Positions 7,437-15,886 are shown, counted from the stretch's first letter. The stretch: DNA of 55,930 nucleotides from a virus (IMGVR_UViG_3300009104_001126:1-55930), one strand, 5' to 3'. Notes: generated by a model from the sequence alone, not told the origin. Translations and numbers: made by a program.

Positions 7437-7509
7437 TTGAAATCATTGATAATCTTTTTTCAGCAATGATTTCAACACGATATATGTAACTCCTTGAAAT
7501 CATTGATAA
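7437..7509. repeat. Alternating copies of TTGAAATCATTG (operator-like repeats)
   Basis: TTGAAATCATTGATAA occurs at 7437-7452 and again at 7494-7509, with the exact inverse CAATGATTTCAA at 7464-7475 between them. The middle copy can pair perfectly over 12 bp with either neighbour. Another direct copy sits upstream of the second promoter (10374-10389), and a partial TTGAAATCAAT lies at 10346-10356. Placement just upstream of the -35 boxes fits a protein-binding operator or activator site shared by the two + strand units. The region 7355-7595 otherwise holds only promoters and a leader. Confidence 0.65.
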
Positions 7510-7518
7510 ACAAAAGTG

Positions 7519-7547
7519 TTGACATTTTGGGCTAGTTGTTATATAAT
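7519..7547 (+). promoter_or_regulatory. Strong sigma-70-type promoter (copy 1)
   Basis: TTGACA at 7519-7524 and TATAAT at 7542-7547 are both perfect consensus, with the ideal 17-bp spacer. This would be read by host housekeeping RNA polymerase early in infection, driving the 55-aa gene and the VWA protein. The -35 region lies in a 47-bp block (7489-7535) repeated nearly identically before the CobS-like gene. Confidence 0.85.
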
Positions 7548-7595
7548 ATATATAAAGAATGAGAGAATTTTCGCCAACCTTCAACGAGAGAGATT

Positions 7596-7763
7596 ATGTG
7601 TAAATTGTATGTATATTATGAAAGTTGCTTCGAGGACAAGAAGCTGTGTTGCACAGAGATCATCGTTCCATATGATGAACAGATCCAGGATGCCATCAAA
7701 CATTATAAGACAGGTGGTAGAATTGTGATCACAGAACCCGTAACCGAATTATTGAGTGTATAA
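7596..7763 (+). CDS. Small Cys-containing protein (55 aa)
   Basis: This short ORF starts at ATG 7596 behind a GAGAGAG purine stretch and ends at TAA 7761-7763, sharing the A of the following ATG (TAATG), a strong sign of translational coupling. The product reads MCKLYVYYESCFEDKKLCCT and ends GGRIVITEPVTELLSV. It has four Cys (positions 2, 11, 18, 19) but no standard zinc-ribbon spacing. It is the first gene after the early promoter, so an early regulatory or partner protein for the VWA protein is possible. Function unknown. Confidence 0.65.
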   Translation: MCKLYVYYESCFEDKKLCCTEIIVPYDEQIQDAIKHYKTGGRIVITEPVTELLSV

Positions 7764-10327
7764 TGTACGATCAACTGAAAGAACAAAAAAGTATTTTAGC
7801 AAGACTAATGGCATCGGAGAACATTTCTGTTCGCCACGCTAAAGTTCCTACCGCAGGATTCAATCCAACAACCAGAACATTGGTTTTACCAATTCTCAAA
7901 GAGATGGAAGGTGATGTCTATGACTTATTCGTTTGTCACGAAGTAGGACATGCTTTATATACACCATCTCAAGGTTGGCATAGCGTCATCGAGAAGAAAG
8001 GTCCTAACTATAAAGGATTTTTGAATATCGTAGAAGATGCGAGGATTGAAAAATTAATCAAAAGAAAATTCGCAGGCGCTGCAAAAGCAATGCACAAGGG
8101 ATATAAAATATTGGTTCACGATAGAGATTTTTTCGGACTTAAGCAATATAATATTGATATCGATTCTGCATCGCTCATCGATAAACTTAATATCCATTTC
8201 AAAGGCGGACCTTTGGAGAATGTTAAATTCACTGAAGATGAAAAACCATTTATTGAGAAAATGGAAAAGCTGGAAACATGGGAAGATGTTGAAGAGCTGA
8301 CTGAAGAACTTTGGAAATATGCTGAAGAGAACGAAGAAGATCAAATGACATGTACCGACGATATGTCAATGGAAGAATCGATCGAATATGAAGATGATGA
8401 CGATGACGATGAAGAAGAGTGGGAAGATTTTCAAGATTCATATGATCGAGAATCCGATAATGATTGTGATGCTCCGGTTGATAAATGTGATAATTCAGAT
8501 CAACCAGAAAATAATACAGATGGAAATGATGAAGGTGGTTCATCTGAAGAAGAACAAGAAAAAGAGAATAGCGAAGGTGAAACAAAAGCTGAAGATTCTT
8601 CTGAGGGAAAAGAAGAAGAAAGTAAATCTGAAGGAGGTACAAGTTCAGGTGGAGGATATGATCAATGGTATGAAGATAATGCTTGGAAATCCGGCAGAGA
8701 ACCAAGATCGATAACCGATCAACACTTTCGTGAAAAAGAAGAAGAGTTAGTTCACGAAGACGCACTGGATTTAAAATATTATAATTCTCCGAAAATTAAT
8801 TTGAAACATGTAGGACCAGACGGCAGACCTTTAATCATAGGTTACAAAGAGCTTTTGAAAAGAACACAGAGTGCCTTAGATGCGCGCGAAAAACACTTAG
8901 TAGAAAGTAAGTTGACTTCCTTAGATTGGGAGAGAGAAAGTTCTGTTATGTTCGGATATGCGAAAGAATATTTGAAATATGTTGATAAAGAAAATAAGCC
9001 AGTTGTTAATTATCTCGTTAAAGAATTTGAGATGAAAAAGAAAGCGGCTGAATATAAAAGATCTGCGACAGCAAATTCAGGTGTTATATCACTTTCAGAT
9101 ATTCACAAGTACAAATATTCTGATAATATATTTAAAAAGATTACTATTGTTCCCGAAGGAAAAAATCACGGACTTTATTTTTTGATGGATTGGTCAGGTT
9201 CAATGAGTGAAAAAATAATGCCGACCTTAGTTCAGTTATTTCAATTAATAGATTTTTGTAGGAAGTGTAACATTTCTCATGAAGCATATGCTTTCGTTGA
9301 TTATAGTTATGATGAACAGGGACATTCATTAACTGAAGAAGGGACCTTCGGTTTTCCTTTCAAACCAGAAGCTAATTCATTAGCAGTAGGAGATATTGCA
9401 ACACAATTGGTTGAAATATTTTCACATAAAATGACTGCAAAGGAATTTAATGCTCAACGTGAATATCTTCTTTTATCGATCTTACGATGCGATAGAGATT
9501 TCACTGGTGCGCCTTGGTTAGATGAGAAAAAAGAAAGAGCTCATTGGAGAAACCAAATGAATGGTAACACCAGAGCTAGAGTTCCAAAAGATACAATTCC
9601 ATATTTAATTTATAAATCTTGGGGTCAAGAGAAGAAGTGTCAAACTAATTGGGAATGGAATTCAATAGGACGATTTGTTAAGTTCCCATTAGAAAGACTT
9701 TGTGGAACTCCTTTGAATGATGCGATCTTGGTCAGCACAGAAAATGTTAAAAGATTTAAAAGAGAAAATAATCTTGACATAGTTAATACAATTATTCTTT
9801 CAGATGGAGAATCAAATTCATCTCATAGATTTTATTCTGAAGAGAAAATGGCTGAAGCAGAAAAGACCGGTAACATGAAGGACATCACTGAAATGATAAG
9901 TTCAAGAGAATGTAAAATCAAATTAGTGGACAGAGAAACAAAGGATGTTTTTGAATGGACTGCTGTTCATGGAATGAGACAGACAAAAAACTTTCTTGAT
10001 TATTTTAAAGCAAAAACAGGTTCGAATGTTATAGGATTCTTCCTTACATCTTCAGCTGATGACGCTGGACGAGTTGTCGGTTGGCATGATTGGTCTACTG
10101 CAAAAGCAGAATATAATAGACTTGGTTATTTGATTAGGCAAGATCATGGTTACGATGAGCTCTATGTGATCAAATCTCATAGTTCTGTTCCTCTGGAAGA
10201 TGAGATCAAAGTGGATACTGATAAGAAAAATACAACCGCGACGTTAGCAAAGGCATTCAAGAATTTCCAAAAAGGCAAATTGGAAAAGAGAATAATGTTG
10301 CAAAGCTTCGCAGAAAAGGTTGCATAA
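7763..10327 (+). CDS. CobT-like VWA protein with N-terminal HExxH motif
   Basis: The 854-aa product has three parts. The N-terminal domain contains CHEVGHALYT (zinc-protease HEVGH at 59-63) and a downstream NIVEDARIEKL stretch. A highly acidic linker (about 190-300, many Asp/Glu/Ser/Gly) follows. The C-terminal von Willebrand A domain has a MIDAS site MDWSGSMS (Asp476, Ser478, Ser480). CobT, the partner of the AAA+ protein CobS in cobaltochelatase, shares the acidic linker plus VWA layout; the HExxH is also found in some VWA partners of MoxR-type ATPases. The downstream CobS-like gene makes a CobS/CobT-like complex likely. It may instead remodel a host protein rather than insert cobalt, since no CobN is seen. 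Confidence 0.8.
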   Translation: MYDQLKEQKSILARLMASENISVRHAKVPTAGFNPTTRTLVLPILKEMEGDVYDLFVCHEVGHALYTPSQGWHSVIEKKGPNYKGFLNIVEDARIEKLIKRKFAGAAKAMHKGYKILVHDRDFFGLKQYNIDIDSASLIDKLNIHFKGGPLENVKFTEDEKPFIEKMEKLETWEDVEELTEELWKYAEENEEDQMTCTDDMSMEESIEYEDDDDDDEEEWEDFQDSYDRESDNDCDAPVDKCDNSDQPENNTDGNDEGGSSEEEQEKENSEGETKAEDSSEGKEEESKSEGGTSSGGGYDQWYEDNAWKSGREPRSITDQHFREKEEELVHEDALDLKYYNSPKINLKHVGPDGRPLIIGYKELLKRTQSALDAREKHLVESKLTSLDWERESSVMFGYAKEYLKYVDKENKPVVNYLVKEFEMKKKAAEYKRSATANSGVISLSDIHKYKYSDNIFKKITIVPEGKNHGLYFLMDWSGSMSEKIMPTLVQLFQLIDFCRKCNISHEAYAFVDYSYDEQGHSLTEEGTFGFPFKPEANSLAVGDIATQLVEIFSHKMTAKEFNAQREYLLLSILRCDRDFTGAPWLDEKKERAHWRNQMNGNTRARVPKDTIPYLIYKSWGQEKKCQTNWEWNSIGRFVKFPLERLCGTPLNDAILVSTENVKRFKRENNLDIVNTIILSDGESNSSHRFYSEEKMAEAEKTGNMKDITEMISSRECKIKLVDRETKDVFEWTAVHGMRQTKNFLDYFKAKTGSNVIGFFLTSSADDAGRVVGWHDWSTAKAEYNRLGYLIRQDHGYDELYVIKSHSSVPLEDEIKVDTDKKNTTATLAKAFKNFQKGKLEKRIMLQSFAEKVA

Positions 10328-10368
10328 ATGCATTTTTGTTTTACATTGAAATCAATAGGTTATAAGGA

Positions 10369-10427
10369 ACTCGTTGAAATCATTGATAAACAAAAGTGTT
10401 GACATTTTGGACTAGATCAGTTATAAT
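10369..10427 (+). promoter_or_regulatory. Sigma-70-type promoter (copy 2) with duplicated upstream element
   Basis: TTGACA at 10399-10404 and TATAAT at 10422-10427, spacer 17 bp, both perfect. The segment 10369-10415 matches 7489-7535 with only two differences, including TTGAAATCATTGATAA, so the two promoters are probably controlled together. It drives the CobS-like gene at 10467. The 3' end of the preceding gene leaves a 139-bp spacer filled by this element. Confidence 0.85.
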
Positions 10428-10466
10428 ATATACATATTAAATAATAACATAAGCGAGAGAGGTTAT

Positions 10467-11648
10467 ATGATGGCAAATCGAGAAAAACTATTAGAAGCTT
10501 GGAAATCTGTACACGGTGAGAACACAGTGTTAGATCGTTCTCAGGTGAATGCAATGGCGGCAGCCAGTGATTTACCAGAACCAAATCAAAATTTCCTAGG
10601 TAAACTTAGAGTAGGACGAAATCAATTTTCAATTACAAATTACGGAACAAATATGGCAACACCAGCTGCAAAATGGGGTGACAAATTTCGTAAACCTAAA
10701 GCATTAAAAGATGTGAAGGTTGTCCAACACGAAACCACAATTAAGAAAGTAGACGAAGCGATCTCTTTCGTACCGGATAAAGATCCCAATTATATTAAAG
10801 CTGGATATTTTAAAGAGTTGGTTCAGATATTCAAGTCTGGAATGTTTGTACCATCCTTTATTACAGGTTTATCTGGAATGGGAAAAACCAAAGAAGTTTT
10901 CGAAGCAGCCGCAGCTACAAAGCGCGAATTGATTCGAGTTAATATTACCATCGAAACAGATGAAGATGATCTTCTCGGTCACTATGTTTTGAAAGACGGA
11001 GAAACTATCTGGGAAGACGGACCAGTCATTGTTGCGATGGAACGTGGTGCTATATTGCTTTTAGATGAGATTGATTTAGCATCAAATAAGATCATGTGTC
11101 TCCAACCCGTACTCGAAGGCGGAAATATCTTTTTGAAGAAGATTAATCGTCTCGTAAAACCCGCACCAGGATTTAACATCGTTGCAACTGCCAATACAAA
11201 AGGTAAAGGTAATGATGACGGAAGATTCATAGGAGCAAATATTCTTAATGAAGCTTTCCTTGATCGTTTTCCAATAACGTTCGAACAAGATTATCCACCA
11301 GCAACCATCGAAAAGAAAATCGTTTCCAGGATTCTTGAGAATGCAGGAATCAATGATTCAGATTTTGTTAATCATCTTACTCAATGGACAGATGTTATTC
11401 GTAGAACATTTGCTGATGGTGGAATTGATGAAATAATTTCCACACGTCGTTTGATTAACATCGCTACGTCTTATATGATCTTCGGAAACAAAGAAAAAGC
11501 GATCGAATATTCGATCAATCGTTTCGATGAAGATACCAAAACAGGCTTCATGGATCTTTGGACAAAAGTAGATCCTAGCGCCGCACCAGATGAAGAAGTA
11601 CAAGGTGAGGGTGAACCTGAAGAATCAAAAGAAGAAAAACTTTACTAA
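10467..11648 (+). CDS. cobS: CobS-like AAA+ ATPase (MoxR/CbbQ group)
   Basis: The 393-aa product contains the Walker A FITGLSGMGKT near residues 131-141, Walker B AILLLDEIDLA near 195-205, sensor 1 NIVATANTKG and an arginine-finger region (NEAFLDRF). This matches CobS, the AAA+ subunit of aerobic cobaltochelatase, a gene widespread in T4-like marine phages. An N-terminal helical extension carries a phage-type VGRNQFSI segment. Two ATGs (10467, 10470) follow a GAGAGAGG ribosome-binding site; either could be used. With the VWA/CobT-like protein it likely forms a ring complex. Whether it truly inserts cobalt or works as a protein-remodelling machine is open. Confidence 0.85.
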   Translation: MMANREKLLEAWKSVHGENTVLDRSQVNAMAAASDLPEPNQNFLGKLRVGRNQFSITNYGTNMATPAAKWGDKFRKPKALKDVKVVQHETTIKKVDEAISFVPDKDPNYIKAGYFKELVQIFKSGMFVPSFITGLSGMGKTKEVFEAAAATKRELIRVNITIETDEDDLLGHYVLKDGETIWEDGPVIVAMERGAILLLDEIDLASNKIMCLQPVLEGGNIFLKKINRLVKPAPGFNIVATANTKGKGNDDGRFIGANILNEAFLDRFPITFEQDYPPATIEKKIVSRILENAGINDSDFVNHLTQWTDVIRRTFADGGIDEIISTRRLINIATSYMIFGNKEKAIEYSINRFDEDTKTGFMDLWTKVDPSAAPDEEVQGEGEPEESKEEKLY

Positions 11649-11656
11649 TTTAATCC

Positions 11657-11710
11657 TTGACATTATATACATTATCAGCTATAATTACAACAATTAGTTG
11701 ATAATGTATA
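11657..11710 (+). promoter_or_regulatory. Sigma-70-type promoter overlapped by a 12-bp inverted repeat
   Basis: TTGACA 11657-11662 and TATAAT 11680-11685 (17-bp spacer) are perfect. A perfect inverted repeat TATACATTATCA (11666-11677) / TGATAATGTATA (11699-11710) brackets the -10 and start region, with a 21-nt centre. It could be a repressor operator or a leader hairpin. This promoter reads into the glycosyltransferase and probably on into the clamp operon. Confidence 0.75.
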
Positions 11711-11737
11711 TTTGTTGTTAATGAGAAAAAGGAATGT

Positions 11738-12751
11738 ATGCAAATTGAAGTACCTATATCTGATTTGAGAAAGAAAAAGATATTTGTTGCAACACCTATG
11801 TATGGAGGACAGTGTTCCGGAATGTATACAAAGGCTTGTTGTGATTTAGCAACTACTGCTACCAAATATCAAATTGATCTAAAATATTTTTATCTGTTTA
11901 ATGAATCTTTAATAACCAGAGCTCGAAATTATTGTGTAGATGAATTCTTGAGATCAGGTTATACTCACCTCATGTTTATAGATAGCGATATTTGTTTCGA
12001 TCCTAATTACGTTCTTACATTAGCAGCGTTATGCGATGAAACAAAACCAATCGTTGGAGGTATATATCCTAAGAAGTGTATTGCTTGGGAAAAGGTACGT
12101 AATGCAGTTGACAAAGGTCTGGCAGATGAAAATCCAATGCTTCTTGAAAAGTTCACTGGAGACTTTGTGTTTAATCCAACTGGCGGAACACAAACAATAT
12201 CATTATCAGAACCTGTTGAAGCTTTGGAAATAGGAACAGGCTTTATGATGATTCGAAGAGAAGCATTAGAAGAATTTGCAAAAGCTTATCCTAAATTTCG
12301 ATATAAACCCGATCATAATCGATCAGATCATTTTGATGGTTCTCGATATATTCATGCTTTCTTTGATACCATTATTGATAACGATCAATGGATGGGTGAG
12401 GGCAAATCGGAAGGGTCTGATCGATATCTTTCTGAAGATTATATGTTTTGTCAATTGTGTCAGAAGATAGGTATCAAAACTTATCTATGTCCTTGGATGA
12501 AATTACAGCATATTGGAACATATGTGTTTAATGGTAACTTACCGGATATGGGTGCATTGGAATATGCAGCACATGGATATGATACTGAGAGTAGACCTTT
12601 CTTGGAAGACCGGAAAGCAAAGTTAGCATCAAAGGGAATGAGCAGGAAAGATAGACGAGCTCTTGCTAAAGAAAAGCGAAAAGAGTCTAAAAAGAAACTT
12701 AAACAACCTGAAGAAAATTCAGAGGAACATAAGAGTCCTAACCACCTATAG
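11738..12751 (+). CDS. GT-A type glycosyltransferase-like protein
   Basis: The 337-aa product begins with a beta-alpha-beta core (KKIFVATPMYGGQCSGMYT), followed by LITRARNYCVDEFL and THLMFIDSDICFDP, where DSD is the metal-binding DxD of GT-A nucleotide-sugar transferases, then IGTGFMMIRREAL and SEDYMFCQLCQKIG. The C-terminal 50 residues are a lysine/glutamate-rich tail (SRKDRRALAKEKRKESKK) that overlaps nothing downstream. No signal peptide is present, so it acts in the cytoplasm. The sugar and acceptor are unknown. Similar proteins occur near replication genes in marine T4-like phages. Confidence 0.75.
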   Translation: MQIEVPISDLRKKKIFVATPMYGGQCSGMYTKACCDLATTATKYQIDLKYFYLFNESLITRARNYCVDEFLRSGYTHLMFIDSDICFDPNYVLTLAALCDETKPIVGGIYPKKCIAWEKVRNAVDKGLADENPMLLEKFTGDFVFNPTGGTQTISLSEPVEALEIGTGFMMIRREALEEFAKAYPKFRYKPDHNRSDHFDGSRYIHAFFDTIIDNDQWMGEGKSEGSDRYLSEDYMFCQLCQKIGIKTYLCPWMKLQHIGTYVFNGNLPDMGALEYAAHGYDTESRPFLEDRKAKLASKGMSRKDRRALAKEKRKESKKKLKQPEENSEEHKSPNHL

Positions 12752-12758
12752 AGATAAA

Positions 12759-13442
12759 ATGATTATACATAATGAGACCATTGAGTATTTAAAAAACTTT
12801 GCTGAAATCAATCAAAGCTTGGTCATTGAAAAAGGCGATGTAATCAAAACAATTAGTGAACAGACAAACGTAATGGCAAGGGCTGGTTTGAAACAAGACT
12901 TTCCACAAGACTTTGCGATTTACGATCTTAATAAGTTCTTAGGTGTTCTGTCTTTATTCGCTGAACCTGAATTTAAATTTAGAGAAAAATCTATAACAAT
13001 TCAATCAAGTGTTGATGCAAATAATTTTACAGCCGGTGATTCTGTGGCTGAATATCAATTTGCGAATATGTCTTTATTTGAAAATGAAAGAAAGATCCTA
13101 GCAAAGGATATTGAGTTACCTTCTGAAGATGCTTCGTTTAAATTAGAAGAAAAATATCTTATATCTATTATGAGGGCAGCGTCAGTTATGAGTCTCCCTG
13201 AGATCGCAGTTGTAGCATCTGAAGGAAAGATTAAATTACAAGCAATCGATTCTAAAACATCTGTTGATAGTTACGCAGTTGAATTAGGACAAACAGATTC
13301 TAATTTTAAAATGATTTTTAAGATAGAAAATCTTAAAATGATGAAAGGATCTTATGATGTAAAAATATCAAATAAAGGTCTAGGACATTTTAGAAATTGT
13401 GAGAAAGATCTTCAATATTGGATAGCAACTGAACAGGCGTAA
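12759..13442 (+). CDS. 45: Sliding clamp (T4 gp45-like)
   Basis: ATG 12759 was chosen because the longer frame begins inside the upstream gene; the start reads MIIHNETIEYLKNFAEINQS. At 227 aa the product matches T4 gp45 (228 aa), the trimeric processivity clamp for gp43 that also activates late transcription. The N-terminal helix with NQSL and the second domain (SFKLEEKYLISIMRAASVMS...PEIAVV) are typical. Its stop overlaps gp44 by one base. The gene order 45-44-62-regA-43 is the standard T4 arrangement, with a few insertions before 43. Confidence 0.93.
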   Translation: MIIHNETIEYLKNFAEINQSLVIEKGDVIKTISEQTNVMARAGLKQDFPQDFAIYDLNKFLGVLSLFAEPEFKFREKSITIQSSVDANNFTAGDSVAEYQFANMSLFENERKILAKDIELPSEDASFKLEEKYLISIMRAASVMSLPEIAVVASEGKIKLQAIDSKTSVDSYAVELGQTDSNFKMIFKIENLKMMKGSYDVKISNKGLGHFRNCEKDLQYWIATEQA

Positions 13443-14380
13443 TGACAGATAATATATTATGGGTTGAAAAATACAGACCACAAAAAGTTTCAGAATGTAT
13501 TCTACCAGATCATTTAAAAGAACCATTTGAATCTTATGTAGCTTCAGGCAACATACCGAATCTTCTTTTATGTGGAGGTCCTGGTATGGGGAAGACTACA
13601 ATTGCGAAAGCAATGTGTAAAGAGATTGGTTTAGACTATTTGGTTATTAACGGTTCTCAAGAATCTGGTATTGATTTATTAAGAGTAAAGTTAGAAAATT
13701 ATTGTAGTAGTGTTTCACTGATTGGTGGTCGTAAGGTTGTTATTATAGATGAGGCTGATTATTTAAATCCTCAATCTACGCAGCCAGCAATGAGAGGGTT
13801 TATTGAGCGATTCGCTGATAATTGTAGTTTCATTTTTACATGTAATTATCTTAATAGAATTATCGATCCTATTCATTCTCGATGTTCGGTAGTTGAATTT
13901 AAAGTAGATAAGAAAGAATCTCCTAAAATAGCTCAACAGTTATTAGAAAGAATTATTGTAATTCTTAATGAGAATAAAGTCGAGTTCAATGAGAAAGTCA
14001 TTGTTGAACTCATTATGAAATATTATCCAGATTTTAGAAGAACATTAAATGAATTACAACGTTATAGTAGTAGTGGACAGATTGATAGTGGTATTCTCAG
14101 TCTACTCTCAGATAGCGATTTTAATGCGCTTATAAACGCGTTAAAAGAAAAGAACTTTACAAAGGTTCGTAAATGGGTTGTTGATACAAGCCATACAGAT
14201 GCTAGGACGATATATAGAAAATTATACGATAATTTACACGAACATTTAACACAGAATGCATTACCGCCAATTATTTTACTATTGGCTGATTATCAATATA
14301 AAAGTGCATTTGCAGCAGATCAAGATATAAATCTTACAGCATGTTTAATTGAGATCATGATAGAAGGACAATGGCAATGA
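13442..14380 (+). CDS. 44: Clamp loader large subunit (T4 gp44-like AAA+ ATPase)
   Basis: The 312-aa AAA+ protein opens NILWVEKYRPQKVSECI and contains Walker A CGGPGMGKTTIA (about 43-54), Walker B KVVIIDEADYL (about 98-108), a sensor 1 FIFTCNYLNRI and the SRC arginine-finger motif IHSRCSVVEF. It loads gp45 onto primer-template ends, as a gp44(4)-gp62(1) complex. Length matches T4 gp44 (319 aa). Its end overlaps gp62 by 10 bases, keeping subunit synthesis coupled. Confidence 0.95.
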   Translation: MTDNILWVEKYRPQKVSECILPDHLKEPFESYVASGNIPNLLLCGGPGMGKTTIAKAMCKEIGLDYLVINGSQESGIDLLRVKLENYCSSVSLIGGRKVVIIDEADYLNPQSTQPAMRGFIERFADNCSFIFTCNYLNRIIDPIHSRCSVVEFKVDKKESPKIAQQLLERIIVILNENKVEFNEKVIVELIMKYYPDFRRTLNELQRYSSSGQIDSGILSLLSDSDFNALINALKEKNFTKVRKWVVDTSHTDARTIYRKLYDNLHEHLTQNALPPIILLLADYQYKSAFAADQDINLTACLIEIMIEGQWQ

Positions 14381-14796
14381 ATCCATTCGATTTTGTAAAT
14401 GATATTAATTATAAGAAGAAAGATTTATTGAAAGACGATATAGATAATCAAAAAGAAAGCGATTATAAACCATTTCTTGTTAATCGATCTTTAAGTTTTA
14501 ATTTTGATACTATCCTTCAATCTAATGAAATGAACATTAGAACACACCTAGATAATAAGCTTCAATACCACTATTTGCTAAATATTATCAGACCCAAGAA
14601 TAGATTTGGTCGATGGTTAAAAGCTGAGAAGTATGAAGCCATAGATCTTATTGTTGAATATTATGGATACAGCCTTCAGAAAGCGAGAGAGGTTGTTGAT
14701 ATTTTCAGTGATGAGGATTTGAATACTCTTAGGCAAGAATTATTTACAGGTGGTTTGAAGGAGAACAATGAGCGTAGAGATAGATTCTCTCGTTGA
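14371..14796 (+). CDS. 62: Clamp loader small subunit (T4 gp62-like)
   Basis: The 141-aa product lies between gp44 and RegA as in T4 and has the expected features: NPFDFVNDINYKKKDL near the start, then a central NRSLSFNFDTIL and HYLLNIIRPKNRFGRWLK motif typical of gp62 of T4-like marine phages. It is shorter than T4 gp62 (187 aa), as in cyanophages. It is the non-ATPase adaptor of the clamp loader. Overlaps of 10 bases with gp44 and 29 with RegA indicate translational coupling. Confidence 0.9.
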   Translation: MAMNPFDFVNDINYKKKDLLKDDIDNQKESDYKPFLVNRSLSFNFDTILQSNEMNIRTHLDNKLQYHYLLNIIRPKNRFGRWLKAEKYEAIDLIVEYYGYSLQKAREVVDIFSDEDLNTLRQELFTGGLKENNERRDRFSR

Positions 14797-15196
14797 AATC
14801 AAGTTAAAACAACCCGATGATTTTTTAAAAGTAAAGGAAACATTAACAAGGATAGGTGTAGCTTCAAAGAAAGATAAGATATTATATCAATCTTGTCATA
14901 TTCTCCATAAGCAAGCCAGGTACTATATTGTTCATTTTAAAGAATTGTTTATGTTGGATGGAAAGCCTTCCAACTTTTCGGATAACGATGCAGCGAGAAG
15001 AAATACTATAGTTAATTTATTAGCTGAATGGGATTTAATTGAAAAGGTCGATAATGCTAAAATCGATGATGATAATGTGGTTCCTATTAATCAATTAAAG
15101 ATTATATCTTTCAAAAAGAAAGATGAGTGGGAACTTGTGGCGAAATATAATATAGGTAATAAAAAGAATGACGATGCTAAAATTGAGGGCTCATAA
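14768..15196 (+). CDS. regA: RegA translational repressor
   Basis: The 142-aa product sits directly after gp62 and shows the RegA pattern: a short N-terminal strand (DSLVEIKLKQPDDFLKVKETL), TRIGVASKKDKILYQSCHILHK, YYIVHFKELFMLDGK and RNTIVNLLAEWDL. RegA binds start regions of early mRNAs and blocks ribosome loading, including its own operon in T4. It is about 20 residues longer than T4 RegA (122 aa) at the C-terminus. The end overlaps the dUTPase start by 29 bases. Confidence 0.92.
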   Translation: MSVEIDSLVEIKLKQPDDFLKVKETLTRIGVASKKDKILYQSCHILHKQARYYIVHFKELFMLDGKPSNFSDNDAARRNTIVNLLAEWDLIEKVDNAKIDDDNVVPINQLKIISFKKKDEWELVAKYNIGNKKNDDAKIEGS

Positions 15197-15677
15197 GATA
15201 TATTCTGATGTAAAGCTTCCAACATTTTCAACCCGCGGTTCTGCATGTTTTGATATATGTGCATATTATACACCTGAATTGGGTTATGATATTTGGAATG
15301 ACGCCAGAAAAGATTTTGTTAAAAGACACGACCCTAATATAACAATACATCCTTTTCAAAGAGTCCTAGTACCAACGGGATTAATTTTAGATATCCCCGC
15401 AGGACACTCGGTAAGAATACATCCGAGATCTGGTAATGCAATTAAAAAAGGTTTAAGTTTTATTAATTGTGAAGGAATAGTTGATTCTGATTATATCGAT
15501 CCGTTAATGGTTCCGGTAATAAATTTATCAGATGTTCAGACAATTGTTATAAATAACAATGATCGAATTGCACAGGGTGAATTAATTAAAGATTTAAGTT
15601 ATAATATAGAAGAAATTAGTTCACCTCCCGAACAAAAAACCGACCGTGAAGGTGGTTTTGGGAGTACTGGCGCATGA
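15168..15677 (+). CDS. dut: dUTP diphosphatase (trimeric dUTPase)
   Basis: All five trimeric dUTPase motifs are visible: GSACFDICAY (motif 1), HPRSGNAIKKGL (2), EGIVDSDYID (3), NNDRIAQGEL (4) and DREGGFGSTGA (5, C-terminal P-loop-like lid). The enzyme converts dUTP to dUMP plus pyrophosphate, protecting phage DNA from uracil and feeding ThyX. A roughly 20-residue insert follows motif 1 (YTPELGYDIWNDARKDFVKR), longer than in E. coli Dut. The alternative start at 15174 (MLKLRAHK) is equally possible. Confidence 0.93.
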   Translation: MTMLKLRAHKIYSDVKLPTFSTRGSACFDICAYYTPELGYDIWNDARKDFVKRHDPNITIHPFQRVLVPTGLILDIPAGHSVRIHPRSGNAIKKGLSFINCEGIVDSDYIDPLMVPVINLSDVQTIVINNNDRIAQGELIKDLSYNIEEISSPPEQKTDREGGFGSTGA

Positions 15678-15868
15678 GTAAATTTAAAGTTGTCGGGCAC
15701 AGTTTCGACTTAGAAGTATATAACGAAGTTTTAACTGATCCCGAAAAAGGCACTACAGAGTTCGACGAGGTCGGAGTATATAGTGCCAATTCCATAATGC
15801 ATTTATTATGGATTGTGTTCAAACATAGGTTTGAACATTTTTTAGCAGGAGAAGGTTGGAGAGATTGA
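15674..15868 (+). CDS. Small hypothetical protein (64 aa)
   Basis: ATG 15674 overlaps the dUTPase stop (ATGA), so it is translated by coupling. The product reads MSKFKVVGHSFDLEVYNEVL and continues with a helical, His/Phe-rich C-terminus (HLLWIVFKHRFEHFLAGEGW). No known motif. It is followed by a hairpin that may end this operon. Confidence 0.6.
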   Translation: MSKFKVVGHSFDLEVYNEVLTDPEKGTTEFDEVGVYSANSIMHLLWIVFKHRFEHFLAGEGWRD

Positions 15869-15886
15869 TCTTCCCCTTAACATACC

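Noticed and set aside
7516-7728. 70-codon + ORF starting in the promoter region
   Set aside because: It starts inside the -35/-10 region and is out of frame with the coupled 55-aa gene, which has better context.
8388-8714. 108-codon ORF in the acidic part of the VWA gene, Met/Lys-rich
   Set aside because: It is a shifted frame of the GAT/GAA repeat tract, so its composition is an artefact.
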